46,524 nt of DNA from Ilumatobacteraceae bacterium (GCA_025463305.1 JAOBWK010000051.1:1-46524); one strand, 5' to 3'; counted from the stretch's first letter, positions 24,006 through 31,606 are shown. Translations and numbers: made by a program. Notes: a model not told the origin generated them from the sequence alone.

Positions 24006-25592
24006 ATGTCCAGATCACGCCGTTCCATCCTCGCCAGCGCAGCGCTCGTCGTCGGCCTCGCCGCGTGCGGATCCGCGCAGAAGACCACCAGCGCGTCCAC
24101 CGCCGCGACGAGTGGGGTGACTGCCTCGACCGTCGCCGGAAGCACCGCCACGACCACCGTCGGCACGGGCACCGGCGACCGACCGGTCATCCACATCGGC
24201 GGCAACGTCGGCAGCGGCGGTGACGCCGTGCCCGCCGCGACCGGGGCGGCCACCACGGGCGAGACCCGCATCGCGTTCAACGACGTCACCTACGTCTTCG
24301 ACGGCACGCTGCCGACGCTGCCCGACTCGGGTGCGTCGTGGTCGTTCCCCGCAGGGTACGTGCCCGACCAGGCGCGCATCGCCTCGATGGCCGCCGCGCT
24401 CGGCGTGACCGGCGACGTCACGCCGCTGTCCGCCGACCAGGGTGGCGGCTGGATCGTCGGCCCCCAGGACTACAGCGCAGCGGTCCTGTCGGTGTCGCCC
24501 GACGCGCTCGGCAGCTGGTACTTCAGCCCGACGCCCGCGCCCGTACCCGACGCCACCACCGCGTCCGGGCCGATCGAGCTGCCCGTTCCCGACACGGCGA
24601 CGCCCGGCTCCGATGGTGGAGCGGCGACGGTCGCCGTCCCGATCACCGACCCCACTGCCGTCACCGATCCCGCGCCGCCGGTCGGCGTGCCCGACCAGGC
24701 CGGCGCACTCGCCGAGGCGACGACGCTGTTCACCCAGCTCGGCTACGACACCAGCGACTACTCGCTGCAGTACTCGGGTGACGCCTACAGCGCCACGGTG
24801 ACCGCCTCGCTGCTGCTTGGTGGTCAGCCGAGCTCGGTCACGATGTCGCTCGGCTTCGGCGCCGAGGGTGCGTTGCAGTGGGGCTACGGATCCCTCGCGG
24901 TGCCCGTCGCCGGCGCCGACTACCCGCTCGTCGGGCCGCAGAAGGGCCTCGACCGGCTCAACGACCAGGCCGATCACTGGGCCAACATCGGCGCCCGGGG
25001 CGTCGCCGAGCCGATGCACACGGATGTCGTCAACGGCTTGGTCGCGGGTGTGACCGCCAGCGCGACGGCGAGCGGTGGCGGCGCGGCTGCCGAGCCGTCG
25101 GGCGCGGCTTCCTCCGATCCCGTCGCCCAGACCGAGCCGTGCGATCCGGCGGCGTGCGGCGAGGACCCCGCCAAGGTCCCGATGTCGGTGCCGTGCGATC
25201 CCGCCGCCTGCCCCACGCCCGACCCCATCACCATCCACCTCACGACGGTGGCGGCCGACACGACGATGGTCGACGACAACGCCGGGACGGCATGGATCCT
25301 GCCGGCGTACACCTTCGGGGACGGCAACCCCGACGACGGCACGTACACGGTGCTCGCCGTCGACGACCAGTACCTCGACCTGACACCCCCGGCCGTCCCG
25401 CTGCCCGAGTCGACGCCGATCGACACGGCCGTGCCGGACACAGCCGTGCCCGTGCCGGACAGCGCCGTGTCGATGAGCGGACCGGCACCCATCGACACCG
25501 CGGTGCCGGTGCCCGACACGGCGATCGCCCCGACGCCGGCGACGACGCCCAAGACCGCTGCCACGGTCTCCGGCACCGCGGTCACCGGCTGA
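24006..25592 (+). CDS. Secreted lipoprotein, large, Pro/Thr/Ala-rich
   Basis: The 528-residue protein starts at ATG 24006 with an AAGGG ribosome-binding site. A lipoprotein signal MSRSRRSILASAALVVGLAAC|G is followed by ~35 Thr/Ser/Ala residues. The central region (about 85-350) has beta-like segments: TRIAFNDVTYVFDGTLP, YSLQYSGDAYSATVTASLLL and VTMSLGFGAEGALQWGYGSLAVP. Two identical CDPAAC motifs ~20 residues apart could pair or bind metal. The C-terminal tail repeats PVPDTAVPVPDSAV-like units and should be extended. The overall form resembles secreted actinobacterial proteins whose genes follow ECF sigma factors, but no sigma factor is next door. The function is unknown; the envelope location is confident. 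Confidence 0.82.
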   Translation: MSRSRRSILASAALVVGLAACGSAQKTTSASTAATSGVTASTVAGSTATTTVGTGTGDRPVIHIGGNVGSGGDAVPAATGAATTGETRIAFNDVTYVFDGTLPTLPDSGASWSFPAGYVPDQARIASMAAALGVTGDVTPLSADQGGGWIVGPQDYSAAVLSVSPDALGSWYFSPTPAPVPDATTASGPIELPVPDTATPGSDGGAATVAVPITDPTAVTDPAPPVGVPDQAGALAEATTLFTQLGYDTSDYSLQYSGDAYSATVTASLLLGGQPSSVTMSLGFGAEGALQWGYGSLAVPVAGADYPLVGPQKGLDRLNDQADHWANIGARGVAEPMHTDVVNGLVAGVTASATASGGGAAAEPSGAASSDPVAQTEPCDPAACGEDPAKVPMSVPCDPAACPTPDPITIHLTTVAADTTMVDDNAGTAWILPAYTFGDGNPDDGTYTVLAVDDQYLDLTPPAVPLPESTPIDTAVPDTAVPVPDSAVSMSGPAPIDTAVPVPDTAIAPTPATTPKTAATVSGTAVTG

Positions 25593-25609
25593 ACGCCCGG
25601 CACGGTCCG

Positions 25610-25615
25610 TAAGCT
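25610..25615 (+). promoter_or_regulatory. Candidate -10 element of marR gene (leaderless)
   Basis: TAAGCT is followed by 6 nt and GTG 25622, in the 29-bp gap after the lipoprotein stop. No Shine-Dalgarno sequence is present. Confidence 0.5.
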
Positions 25616-25621
25616 CTGCCG

Positions 25622-26155
25622 GTGCCTCCGCGTTCGACGTTGCCGTTCGACCCGATCGACGAGGCCACCCGCAACTGGAACGCCGCCGGATGGTCCGACG
25701 TGTCCGACGGGATGGCGCTGGTCACCTCGATCATGCGCGCTCAGCAGCTGTTCCTCGCTCGCGTCGACGAGGTGCTCGCGCCGTTCGGGCTCACGTTCGC
25801 CCGGTTCGAGGTGCTGATGCTGCTGTCGTTCTCCCAGCGCGGTGAGCTGCCGCTCGGCAAGATCGGCCAGCGCCTGCAGGTGCATCCCGCCAGCGTCACG
25901 AACGCGATCGATCGGCTCGAGAGCGGTGGGCTCGTCGTGCGCGTCCCGCATCCGCACGACGGCCGCACGACGCTCGCCGCGCTCACCGACGATGGCCGGG
26001 CGCTCGCCGGCACGGCCGTCGGGCAGCTCAACCGCGAGGTGTTCGGCGCGATCGGCCTCGGATCCGAGCAGGTCCGATCCGTCATCGAGGCGATCACGAC
26101 ACTGCGCGCGGCTGCCGGCGACTTCGCCGCGGAGGCCACGCCGGCTCCCGGTTGA
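25622..26155 (+). CDS. MarR-family transcription regulator
   Basis: The 177-residue protein starts at GTG 25622. It carries the winged helix typical of MarR: LTFARFEVLMLLSFSQRGELPLGKIGQRLQVHPASVTNAIDRLESGGLVVRVPHPHDGRTTLAALTDDGR (roughly residues 56-125, with the D-G-R wing). N- and C-terminal helices form the dimer interface. MarR proteins are usually repressors released by a small aromatic or oxidising ligand. It sits just upstream of a tRNA-Gly and a double-cupin gene and may regulate them or itself; no palindrome is obvious near it. The ligand and target are unknown. Confidence 0.92.
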   Translation: MPPRSTLPFDPIDEATRNWNAAGWSDVSDGMALVTSIMRAQQLFLARVDEVLAPFGLTFARFEVLMLLSFSQRGELPLGKIGQRLQVHPASVTNAIDRLESGGLVVRVPHPHDGRTTLAALTDDGRALAGTAVGQLNREVFGAIGLGSEQVRSVIEAITTLRAAAGDFAAEATPAPG

Positions 26156-26181
26156 CGGAGCCGTCTGCGGCGGTGCGCTGC

Positions 26182-26187
26182 TATCGT
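26182..26187 (+). promoter_or_regulatory. Candidate -10 element for tRNA-Gly
   Basis: TATCGT ends 12 nt before the first base of the mature tRNA, a suitable distance for a short 5' leader removed by RNase P. Confidence 0.4.
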
Positions 26188-26199
26188 CTCTGGCCGCCC

Positions 26200-26274
26200 G
26201 CGGGTGTAGCTCAATGGCTAGAGTCTCTGCCTTCCAAGCAGAATATGCGGGTTCGATCCCCGTCACCCGCTCCA
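26200..26274 (+). tRNA. tRNA-Gly, anticodon TCC
   Basis: All arms fold: acceptor GCGGGTG with CACCCGC, D-arm GCTC/GAGT, anticodon stem TCTGC/GCAGA with loop CTTCCAA (anticodon TCC, reads GGA), and T-arm GCGGG-TTCGATC-CCCGT including one G-T pair. The discriminator is T (26271), as expected for tRNA-Gly. A CCA follows at 26272-26274, and its A is the first base of the ATG of the next gene. The mature body without CCA is 26200-26271. Confidence 0.96.
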
Positions 26275-26960
26275 TGTACGTACCCGACATCCACACCCTG
26301 CCGCTGCACGCGGTCGGCCCCGCGAACGACACGCGGCCCGGTCAGGCGCTCACGTCCGACTGGGCGATGATGGACGACGGTCAGGTCGAGGTCGGCGTGT
26401 GGGAGTGCGGTCAGGGCACGTTCACCCGCCCGCCCGTCGAGTACGACGAGATGATGTTCATGTCGTCCGGCCGGGCCACCGTGAGCCATGCCGGCGGCGA
26501 GTACGACCTCACCCCGGGCACCGCGTGGGTGAAGTCGAAGGAGTGGCCGTGCACGTGGACGGTCCACCAGCCGGTGCGCAAGTTCTACGTGATCGACCGC
26601 CGGCCCTCGCCGACCGCCGCCCCGGATCTGCTCGCCAACGCGTACACGTGGGACGTCGGCACCCGGGTGTCGCACCCGAAGCCGCTCGCCGGCGATCCGA
26701 AGCAGGTGCTCCGCGAGCTGTGGGTGCACAACGGCCTCGAGGTCGGGGTGTGGGAGTGCGAGCCGGGCAGCTTCGGCATCTCGCGAGACGGTTACGACGA
26801 GGCGATGATCATCCTCAGCGGCAAGGCGACGATGAACGCCACCAACGGCCAGGTGTTCCAACTCCAGGCCGGCTCGGTGCTCGTCACCCCGCAGGGCTTC
26901 GTCGGTCACTGGATCATCACCGAGACCTTGCGCAAGGTCTACGTCAAGGTGATGCGCTGA
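26274..26960 (+). CDS. Double-cupin (Cupin_3/EutQ-like) protein starting at the tRNA 3' end
   Basis: The 228-residue protein has two tandem cupin domains of the DUF861/EutQ type. Each contains a matching phrase: VEVGVWECGQGTFTRPPVEYDEMMFMSSGRATVSH near residues 37-70 and LEVGVWECEPGSFGISRDGYDEAMIILSGKATMNA near 152-185. Each also has a later aromatic strand (KEWPCTWTVHQPVRKFYVI; QGFVGHWIITETLRKVYVK). Cupins are soluble beta-barrels used as small enzymes or ligand sensors; the metal-binding histidine set is poorly visible here. The only good start is ATG 26274, whose A is shared with the CCA of tRNA-Gly, so no ribosome-binding site or own promoter is possible. Expression probably depends on tRNA processing. 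Confidence 0.88.
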   Translation: MYVPDIHTLPLHAVGPANDTRPGQALTSDWAMMDDGQVEVGVWECGQGTFTRPPVEYDEMMFMSSGRATVSHAGGEYDLTPGTAWVKSKEWPCTWTVHQPVRKFYVIDRRPSPTAAPDLLANAYTWDVGTRVSHPKPLAGDPKQVLRELWVHNGLEVGVWECEPGSFGISRDGYDEAMIILSGKATMNATNGQVFQLQAGSVLVTPQGFVGHWIITETLRKVYVKVMR

Positions 26961-26975
26961 CGATCCGGTCACCAG

Positions 26976-27788
26976 TCATCCGATGGCGGTCAGCCCGCCG
27001 TCGACCACGATCGATTGCGCGGTGATGTAGCTCGCCTCACCGCTGAGCAGGAACACGGTCGCGTACGCAACGTCCCACGCGGTCGCCTCGCGCCGCAGCG
27101 GCACGCGGGTGGACCCGCGCGACGGTCGCCCGGCCGTCGCGGCGCGCCCGAGCGGGGTGTCGACCAACCCGGGCACGACCACGTTGGCGCGCACCCCGAC
27201 GCGTGAGCCCTCGAGCGCGATGTGCCGGCAGAGCCCGAACACGGCCGACTTCGACGAGTCGTAGGCCGGGAGGCGGCTGCCCGGCTTCAACCCGGCGATC
27301 GAGCTGACGAGCACGATCGAGCCGCCGTCGGGCAGGACGGGGAGGGCGGCCTTGGCGATCAGGAAGTGCGAGCGCACGTTCACGTCGAACACGGCGTCCC
27401 ACTGCGCGGCCGTCGTGCCGGCGAGTCCGCCGCCGAGGCCGATCCCGATGTTCGCGACGACGCCGTCGACGCCGCCCAGCCCAGCCACGGACTCGGCGAT
27501 CAGCCGCGTGCACGCGTCCTCGTCGCTGACGTCGGCCTCGATCACGATCGCGGCCGCGCCCTCGGCGCGCACGAGATCGGCCGTGCACTCGGCAGCGTCG
27601 CGGTCGATGTCGACGCACGCGACGGACGCGCCCTCGCGCCCGGCGAGCACGGCCATCGCCCGGCCGTTGCCGATCGGTGCGTCGGGATCGCTCGAACGAC
27701 GGGTGCCCGCGCCCACGACCACGATGCGCCGACCGACGAGGCGTCCCCGCCCAGCAGCGTTGCCACTCGACTCCGGTGACAGGCTCAC
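26976..27788 (-). CDS. Short-chain dehydrogenase/reductase with extended nucleotide loop
   Basis: The start is GTG 27788 (270 residues), overlapping the upstream AhpD-like stop by 4 bp. It has an SDR fold: VVVGAGTRRSSDPDAPIGNGRA replaces the usual short TGxxxGIG and inserts about eight residues between the glycines (26-42). ADVSDEDA, VANIGIGLGGG (normally NNAG), SIVLVSSIAGLKPGS and the catalytic AYDSSKSAVFGL (Y-x3-K) follow, and the protein ends with TAQSIVVDGGLTAIG. It should be an NAD(P)-dependent oxidoreductase of an alcohol or keto substrate in the cytoplasm. It is coupled with a carboxymuconolactone-decarboxylase-like protein, suggesting aromatic or alicyclic catabolism (inference). Confidence 0.92.
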   Translation of the reverse strand: MSLSPESSGNAAGRGRLVGRRIVVVGAGTRRSSDPDAPIGNGRAMAVLAGREGASVACVDIDRDAAECTADLVRAEGAAAIVIEADVSDEDACTRLIAESVAGLGGVDGVVANIGIGLGGGLAGTTAAQWDAVFDVNVRSHFLIAKAALPVLPDGGSIVLVSSIAGLKPGSRLPAYDSSKSAVFGLCRHIALEGSRVGVRANVVVPGLVDTPLGRAATAGRPSRGSTRVPLRREATAWDVAYATVFLLSGEASYITAQSIVVDGGLTAIG

Positions 27789-28369
27789 CGCGGGAACCGC
27801 CCGTCGACGAACATCTCGGGTGGGAACCGTTCGGTGGTGGGCTCGAGCTGCACGCCGAAGGTGTTCAGCGCCATCGACACGAGCGTGTACTGGCCGACGG
27901 CGAAGACGATGTCCATCAGCTGCTGCTGGCTCCACGTCGTCTGCAGCGCGGTCCAGGTCGGGCCGTCGATGCAGTGGTCGCCCACGAGCTGGTCGGTGGC
28001 GGCCAGCAACACGCGGTCGGCCGGCGACCACTCCGGCGCATCGGGACCGGTCCCGAGGCGGACGATCTCCTCGTCGCTGATCCCGCTCCGCCGGCCGATC
28101 GCGACGTGCTGGGCCCACTCGTAGCCCGAGCCGCACAGGTAGCCGGTGCGCAGGATCACCAGCTCGCGCTCGCGTGCCGGCAACGTCGACCCGAACAGCA
28201 CGTGGTTGCCGAACACGGTCCAGCGCTTGAGCAGCTTCGGATGCCGGGCCAGTGTGCGGAAGATGTTCATCGCCGTGCCGTTGCGCTCGACCGCCTCCAT
28301 CACCGGTCTCGAGTCGTCGTCCCAGTCCGCCGGCACGGTCGGGGTGATTCGGGGCTGATCGAGGCGCAT
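27785..28369 (-). CDS. Carboxymuconolactone decarboxylase / AhpD-like family protein
   Basis: The 194-residue protein starts at ATG 28369 with TACTCT 6 nt upstream. The CMD fold is seen in FRTLARHPKLLKRWTVFGNHVLFGSTLPARERELVILRTGYLCGSGYEWAQHVAIGRRSGISDEEIVRL. The C-x2-C redox pair of AhpD is absent (CGSGYEWAQH), placing it with the Y-x-W-x2-H subgroup whose members are lactone or hydroperoxide-type enzymes of unclear chemistry. It is the first gene of a two-gene operon with the SDR, and divergent from the SPFH gene across a palindromic operator. Confidence 0.9.
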   Translation of the reverse strand: MRLDQPRITPTVPADWDDDSRPVMEAVERNGTAMNIFRTLARHPKLLKRWTVFGNHVLFGSTLPARERELVILRTGYLCGSGYEWAQHVAIGRRSGISDEEIVRLGTGPDAPEWSPADRVLLAATDQLVGDHCIDGPTWTALQTTWSQQQLMDIVFAVGQYTLVSMALNTFGVQLEPTTERFPPEMFVDGRFPR

Positions 28370-28375
28370 GCCCGC

Positions 28376-28381
28376 AGAGTA
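28376..28381 (-). promoter_or_regulatory. Candidate -10 of the CMD-SDR operon (leaderless)
   Basis: The minus-strand TACTCT is followed by 6 nt and ATG 28369. The operator region 28411-28446 lies about 30-65 bp upstream of it. Confidence 0.55.
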
Positions 28382-28410
28382 GGCAGCCCGGCGGGGTGCG
28401 CTTCGACGCT

Positions 28411-28446
28411 GAGTAACCGTCGCTGCAGAACGAGTACTCGTTACTC
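28411..28446. promoter_or_regulatory. Palindromic operator between CMD-like and SPFH genes
   Basis: AACGAGTACTCGTT (28429-28442) is a perfect 14-bp palindrome. GAGTAAC (28411-28417) and GTTACTC (28440-28446) form a second, interlocking inverted repeat. The repeated GAGTA/TACTC half-sites suggest a dimeric regulator (TetR or similar) encoded elsewhere that controls the leftward operon and perhaps also the rightward gene. Confidence 0.6.
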
Positions 28447-28475
28447 ATGCGCCGGACGCCGGACACGACGAGGGT

Positions 28476-28506
28476 TATGCTGCGCGAAGCCGGTCAGAAC
28501 GGCTTC
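28476..28506 (+). promoter_or_regulatory. SPFH gene -10 and 5'-leader hairpin
   Basis: TATGCT (28476-28481) is a good -10. The leader then holds a perfect 7-bp stem GAAGCCG (28486-28492) / CGGCTTC (28500-28506) with a 7-nt loop, followed by AGAAGGAG 5 nt before ATG 28526. The hairpin at the extreme 5' end may stabilise the mRNA. Confidence 0.5.
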
Positions 28507-28525
28507 CTCGTCAGAAGGAGAATCC

Positions 28526-29518
28526 ATGTTCGCAGCGCTCGGCGCATCCACGATCGCGGGGATCGTGGTGGTGGTCGTCGTCCTCTTGCTCATCCTGTCC
28601 GCGGTCAAGACCGTGCCGCAGGGCACCGTCGCGGTCACCACCGTCTTCGGCAAGTACCACGCGGTCCGCCGCACCGGCCTCAACTTCCTGATCCCGTTCG
28701 CCGAGAAGATCTTCCGCCGGATCAGCATCCAGAACCGCGCCGTCGAGCTGCAGTTCCAGGCCATCACCCAGGACCAGGCCAACGTCTACTTCACGGCGAT
28801 GATGGTCTACAGCGTGATCGCCGAGGACGAGGCCACGATCAAGAACGTGGCGTTCAAGTTCGTCAGCGAGAAGGACTTCCTCACGGCCATGGTCCGCAGC
28901 GTCGAGGGCAGCACCCGCGGCTTCGTGGCGACGATGAAGCAGGCCGAGATCCTCGGCCTGCGCGGCGAGATCGTCAAGGAGGTCAAGGAGAACCTCGACG
29001 TCACGCTCGAGACGTGGGGCTACCACCTCATCGACCTGCAGCTCAACGACATCACGTTCGATCAGGCCATCACCACCTCGATGGCCCAGGTCGTGGCGTC
29101 GAACAACCTCAAGGCCGCGGCCACCAACGAGGGCGACGCGCTCCTGATCCGCAAGACCAAGGAGGCCGAGGCCGAGGGCACCGCCATCCGCATCGCCGCC
29201 GAGGCCGAGCGCACCGCCGCCCAGCTGCGCGGTCAGGGTGTCGCCCTGTTCCGTGAAGAGGTCGCCCGCGGCCTCGCCCAGGCGGCCCGCGAGACCGGCA
29301 GTGGCAACTCGGCGCTGATCCTGTTCAGCATGTGGACGGAGTCCATTCGCCACGTCGCCGAGCACGGCAAGGGCAACGTGATGTTCCTCGACGGCTCGCC
29401 GAACGGCATGGAGAAGCAGTTCCAGGACCTGCTCGCGCTCCAGCAGTTGCACGTCAACCAGATGACGATGCCGCCGCCGGCCGTCGGTCCGGCGTCGTCG
29501 CCTCCGCCGTCCACCTGA
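28526..29518 (+). CDS. SPFH/band-7 (prohibitin/stomatin-like) membrane protein
   Basis: The 330-residue protein starts at ATG 28526 with a strong AGAAGGAG site. An N-terminal membrane segment (IAGIVVVVVVLLLILSAV, ~10-27) is followed by the SPFH domain: VPQGTVAVTTVFGKYHAVRRTGLNFLIPFAEKIFRRISIQNRAVEL through NLDVTLETWGYHLIDLQLNDI. A coiled coil rich in Ala/Glu/Arg follows (LLIRKTKEAEAEGTAIRIAAEAERTAAQLRGQG). The short tail is Pro-rich. Family members form large ring oligomers scaffolding membrane microdomains. It stands alone without the NfeD partner often found beside SPFH genes. Divergent from the CMD-SDR operon across the palindromic operator. Confidence 0.95.
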   Translation: MFAALGASTIAGIVVVVVVLLLILSAVKTVPQGTVAVTTVFGKYHAVRRTGLNFLIPFAEKIFRRISIQNRAVELQFQAITQDQANVYFTAMMVYSVIAEDEATIKNVAFKFVSEKDFLTAMVRSVEGSTRGFVATMKQAEILGLRGEIVKEVKENLDVTLETWGYHLIDLQLNDITFDQAITTSMAQVVASNNLKAAATNEGDALLIRKTKEAEAEGTAIRIAAEAERTAAQLRGQGVALFREEVARGLAQAARETGSGNSALILFSMWTESIRHVAEHGKGNVMFLDGSPNGMEKQFQDLLALQQLHVNQMTMPPPAVGPASSPPPST

Positions 29519-29524
29519 CCCGCT

Positions 29525-29563
29525 GACCTCCCGTCAGTCGACGATGTCGATCGGCGGGAGGTC
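29525..29563. terminator. Hairpin between convergent SPFH and MDMPI genes
   Basis: GACCTCCCG (29525-29533) and CGGGAGGTC (29555-29563) are perfect 9-bp arms around 21 nt; the right arm lies within the last codons of the minus-strand gene. Confidence 0.5.
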
Positions 29564-30208
29564 GAACAGGTGGAGGGCCGCGATGGCGTCGTTCCGCGAG
29601 CCGTCGCCCCGCCAGTCGGCCGCCTCCATCTGCGCCAGGCTGCGCCGGCCGAAGATCATCCGCAGCACTTCGTAGGGCGTGACGGCGAGCGTCAACGCCG
29701 GTGTGCCCACGCCGAGCCGGGCCGTGCGGTCGCCGAGGTCGAGTCGCAGCGCGGGCGCTCCCAGCGAGGTGTACCGCGCGTCGAACGACTCGAGCGCGAT
29801 CGTCGCCAGCGCGTCGGCGACGGAGTCGCGTGCCCCCATCACTCCGGCGGCGGCGCGGATGTCCTGTTCGTGCGTCCACGTGTCGAAGGCGACGAAGGCC
29901 ATCGCCCGTCCCGCGGCAGCGACGCGCGCGTCGAGCTCCGGGCCGCGTGCGGCCCACTCGGTGCAGACCTCGTCGAGCGTCGCCGAGGACCGCTCGGCGA
30001 GCTGTGCGCTCGTCCACTCCGGCGTCCCGGCGTTGTCGAGCACGCCATCGAGCACGTTGGCGCAGACGCCGGTCAGGTGCCGGTAGCCGTCGACGAACAC
30101 CCACGGTGGCGTCGGCGACAGGGGCGCGTCGTGCACCGCCGGATCGGCGGTCGAGGCGAGGGCGAGCAGGCGAGTGCGTGCCGTGGTGTAGACGTCGGCT
30201 GGTTCCAC
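29534..30208 (-). CDS. Maleylpyruvate-isomerase-family (MDMPI_N, DinB-like) protein
   Basis: The 224-residue protein starts at GTG 30208, chosen because CACGCT lies 7 nt upstream and the longer frame covers an oppositely directed gene. The helical MDMPI/DinB-like fold is marked by YRHLTGVCANVLDGVL and the hallmark FVAFDTWTHEQDIRAAAGV (D-x-W-x-H-E-x-D-I/L-R), which supply the metal-binding histidines. The C-terminal alpha/beta part (RLDLGDRTARLGVGTPALTLAVTPYEVLRMIFGRRS) resembles the sterol-carrier-like partner domain. In actinobacteria these proteins are thought to be mycothiol-dependent transferases or isomerases; the substrate is unknown. Confidence 0.88.
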   Translation of the reverse strand: MEPADVYTTARTRLLALASTADPAVHDAPLSPTPPWVFVDGYRHLTGVCANVLDGVLDNAGTPEWTSAQLAERSSATLDEVCTEWAARGPELDARVAAAGRAMAFVAFDTWTHEQDIRAAAGVMGARDSVADALATIALESFDARYTSLGAPALRLDLGDRTARLGVGTPALTLAVTPYEVLRMIFGRRSLAQMEAADWRGDGSRNDAIAALHLFDLPPIDIVD

Positions 30209-30215
30209 TCGACAG

Positions 30216-30268
30216 AGCGTGGCACAGCAGCACGCGGACGTTTCACCGAGCGCTCCGGCGGGCAACGT
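30216..30268. promoter_or_regulatory. Divergent leaderless promoters (MDMPI and lipoprotein)
   Basis: The minus-strand CACGCT (30216-30221) is followed by 7 nt and GTG 30208. The plus-strand CAACGT (30263-30268) is followed by 6 nt and GTG 30275. Both keep the conserved second A and final T of a -10. Confidence 0.4.
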
Positions 30269-30274
30269 CATGAC

Positions 30275-30706
30275 GTGAACAGACGACTTTCGATGGGGGT
30301 CCTGCTCGTTGCCACGGTCGGCATGACCGCGTGCAGCTCCAGCTCCCGCCAGACACTGAAGACCGATGTCCAGAGCGCGGTCAGCGCCGTCGGCAACGCC
30401 GCGGGTGACGCGGCCAACAACGCCGCCGAGGCGCTGGCCCGCACCATCGCCACCCAGCAGGGCGAGGAGCAGTTCGTGAACGCCGGGCGAACGCTGTCCG
30501 GCCCGCTGACGTGTGAGGCGACGGTCGACGGCAACGTCACCAAGGTCACGATCCACTGCACCGGCACGGTGCGCGGTGGCGGAGCGGCCGTGCTCGACGG
30601 CTCCACGAACGAGATCCCAGGGGCGTCGGTCACCGAGCTCGACGGCAGCTTCACCGGCACCGTGGACGGGCAGCAGGTCTTCTCGACCCAGCGCCTCGGC
30701 GGCTGA
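30275..30706 (+). CDS. Small secreted lipoprotein
   Basis: The start is GTG 30275 (143 residues). The signal peptide VNRRLSMGVLLVATVGMTAC|SSSS ends in a lipobox, so the protein is anchored at the outer face of the membrane. A short Ala/Asn-rich helical stretch (VSAVGNAAGDAANNAAEALA) follows, then a beta domain containing CEATVDGNVTKVTIHCTG, where two cysteines 16 residues apart probably form a disulfide. This resembles the DUF4333/lipoprotein folds of actinobacteria in size, but I cannot assign a family. It is monocistronic, divergent from the MDMPI gene. Confidence 0.8.
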   Translation: MNRRLSMGVLLVATVGMTACSSSSRQTLKTDVQSAVSAVGNAAGDAANNAAEALARTIATQQGEEQFVNAGRTLSGPLTCEATVDGNVTKVTIHCTGTVRGGGAAVLDGSTNEIPGASVTELDGSFTGTVDGQQVFSTQRLGG

Positions 30707-30710
30707 GACG

Positions 30711-30726
30711 AACGGTTCGCGCCGTT
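30711..30726. terminator. Small hairpin between lipoprotein and aldo-keto reductase
   Basis: AACGG (30711-30715) and CCGTT (30722-30726), flanked by imperfect GACG/CGTC pairs, lie in the 24-bp convergent gap. Confidence 0.35.
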
Positions 30727-30730
30727 GTCG

Positions 30731-31600
30731 TCAGCGGCCGATGGCGTCGAGTGCCGCGTACTCGCTGTCGGTCAGCTCGATGGTGGCGGCGGCGATGTTG
30801 TCCTCGACGTGGGCGACGGTGGACGTGCCGGGGATGGGCAGCATGACGGGCGACCGCTTCAGCAACCACGCGAGGGCGAGCTGCGACGGCGACACACCGT
30901 GCTGTGCAGCGAGGCCGGCGAGCGGGCTGCCGGTGCCCGACAGCTCGCCCGTGGCCAACGGGAACCACGGGATGAACGCGATGCCGTTCGCCGCCGCGTG
31001 GTCGAGCAGTGCCTCGGACTTGCGGTCGACGAGGTTGAACAGGTTCTGCACCGACGCGATGGTGGCGTGGCTGCGGGCCTGCTCCAGCTCGGCGACGCTG
31101 ACCTCGCTGAGGCCGATGTGGCGGATCTTGCCCTCCTGCTGCAGCGCGACGAGCTCGCCGAGCTGATCGGCCAACGGCACCTGCGGGTCGATGCGGTGGA
31201 GCTGGTACAGGTCGATGCGCTCGACGCCGAGGTGGCGCAGGCTCAGCTCGGCCTGCTGGCGGAGGTACTCGGGCCGGCCGACCGGCTGCCAGATGCCCGG
31301 GCCGTGGCGAGTGAGGCCGGCCTTGGTCGCGATCACGATGTCGTCGGCGTAGGGGTGCAGCGCCTGTTTGATCAGCTGCTCGCTGACGAACGGTCCGTAC
31401 GAGTCGGCGGTGTCGATGAAGTTCACGCCCAGCTCGATGGCGCGGCGGAGCACGCGAACGGCCTCGGCCGGGTCGCGCGGGTCGCCCCAGACGCCGGGAC
31501 CGGTGAGCTGCATCGCGCCGAAGCCGAGGCGGTTCACGACGAGATCGCCGCCGATCGCGAACTGACCGGAGGCGTGTGCGGGTTGATCGACGAGGGCCAT
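30731..31600 (-). CDS. Aldo-keto reductase
   Basis: The 289-residue protein starts at ATG 31600 with TACCGT 6 nt upstream. It is a TIM-barrel [13 protein letters not shown], the catalytic aspartate and tyrosine in [21 protein letters not shown], the lysine in [23 protein letters not shown] (catalytic His region), and the nucleotide-binding end [19 protein letters not shown]. It reduces aldehydes or ketones with NADPH in the cytoplasm; the substrate is unknown. It is monocistronic and divergent from the sulfate importer. Confidence 0.95.
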   Translation of the reverse strand: MALVDQPAHASGQFAIGGDLVVNRLGFGAMQLTGPGVWGDPRDPAEAVRVLRRAIELGVNFIDTADSYGPFVSEQLIKQALHPYADDIVIATKAGLTRHGPGIWQPVGRPEYLRQQAELSLRHLGVERIDLYQLHRIDPQVPLADQLGELVALQQEGKIRHIGLSEVSVAELEQARSHATIASVQNLFNLVDRKSEALLDHAAANGIAFIPWFPLATGELSGTGSPLAGLAAQHGVSPSQLALAWLLKRSPVMLPIPGTSTVAHVEDNIAAATIELTDSEYAALDAIGR

Positions 31601-31606
31601 GCGGTG

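Noticed and set aside
26157..26199. TTGACG at 26152 as a -35 for the tRNA
   Set aside because: It is 24 bp from the TATCGT -10, too far, and contains the marR stop codon.
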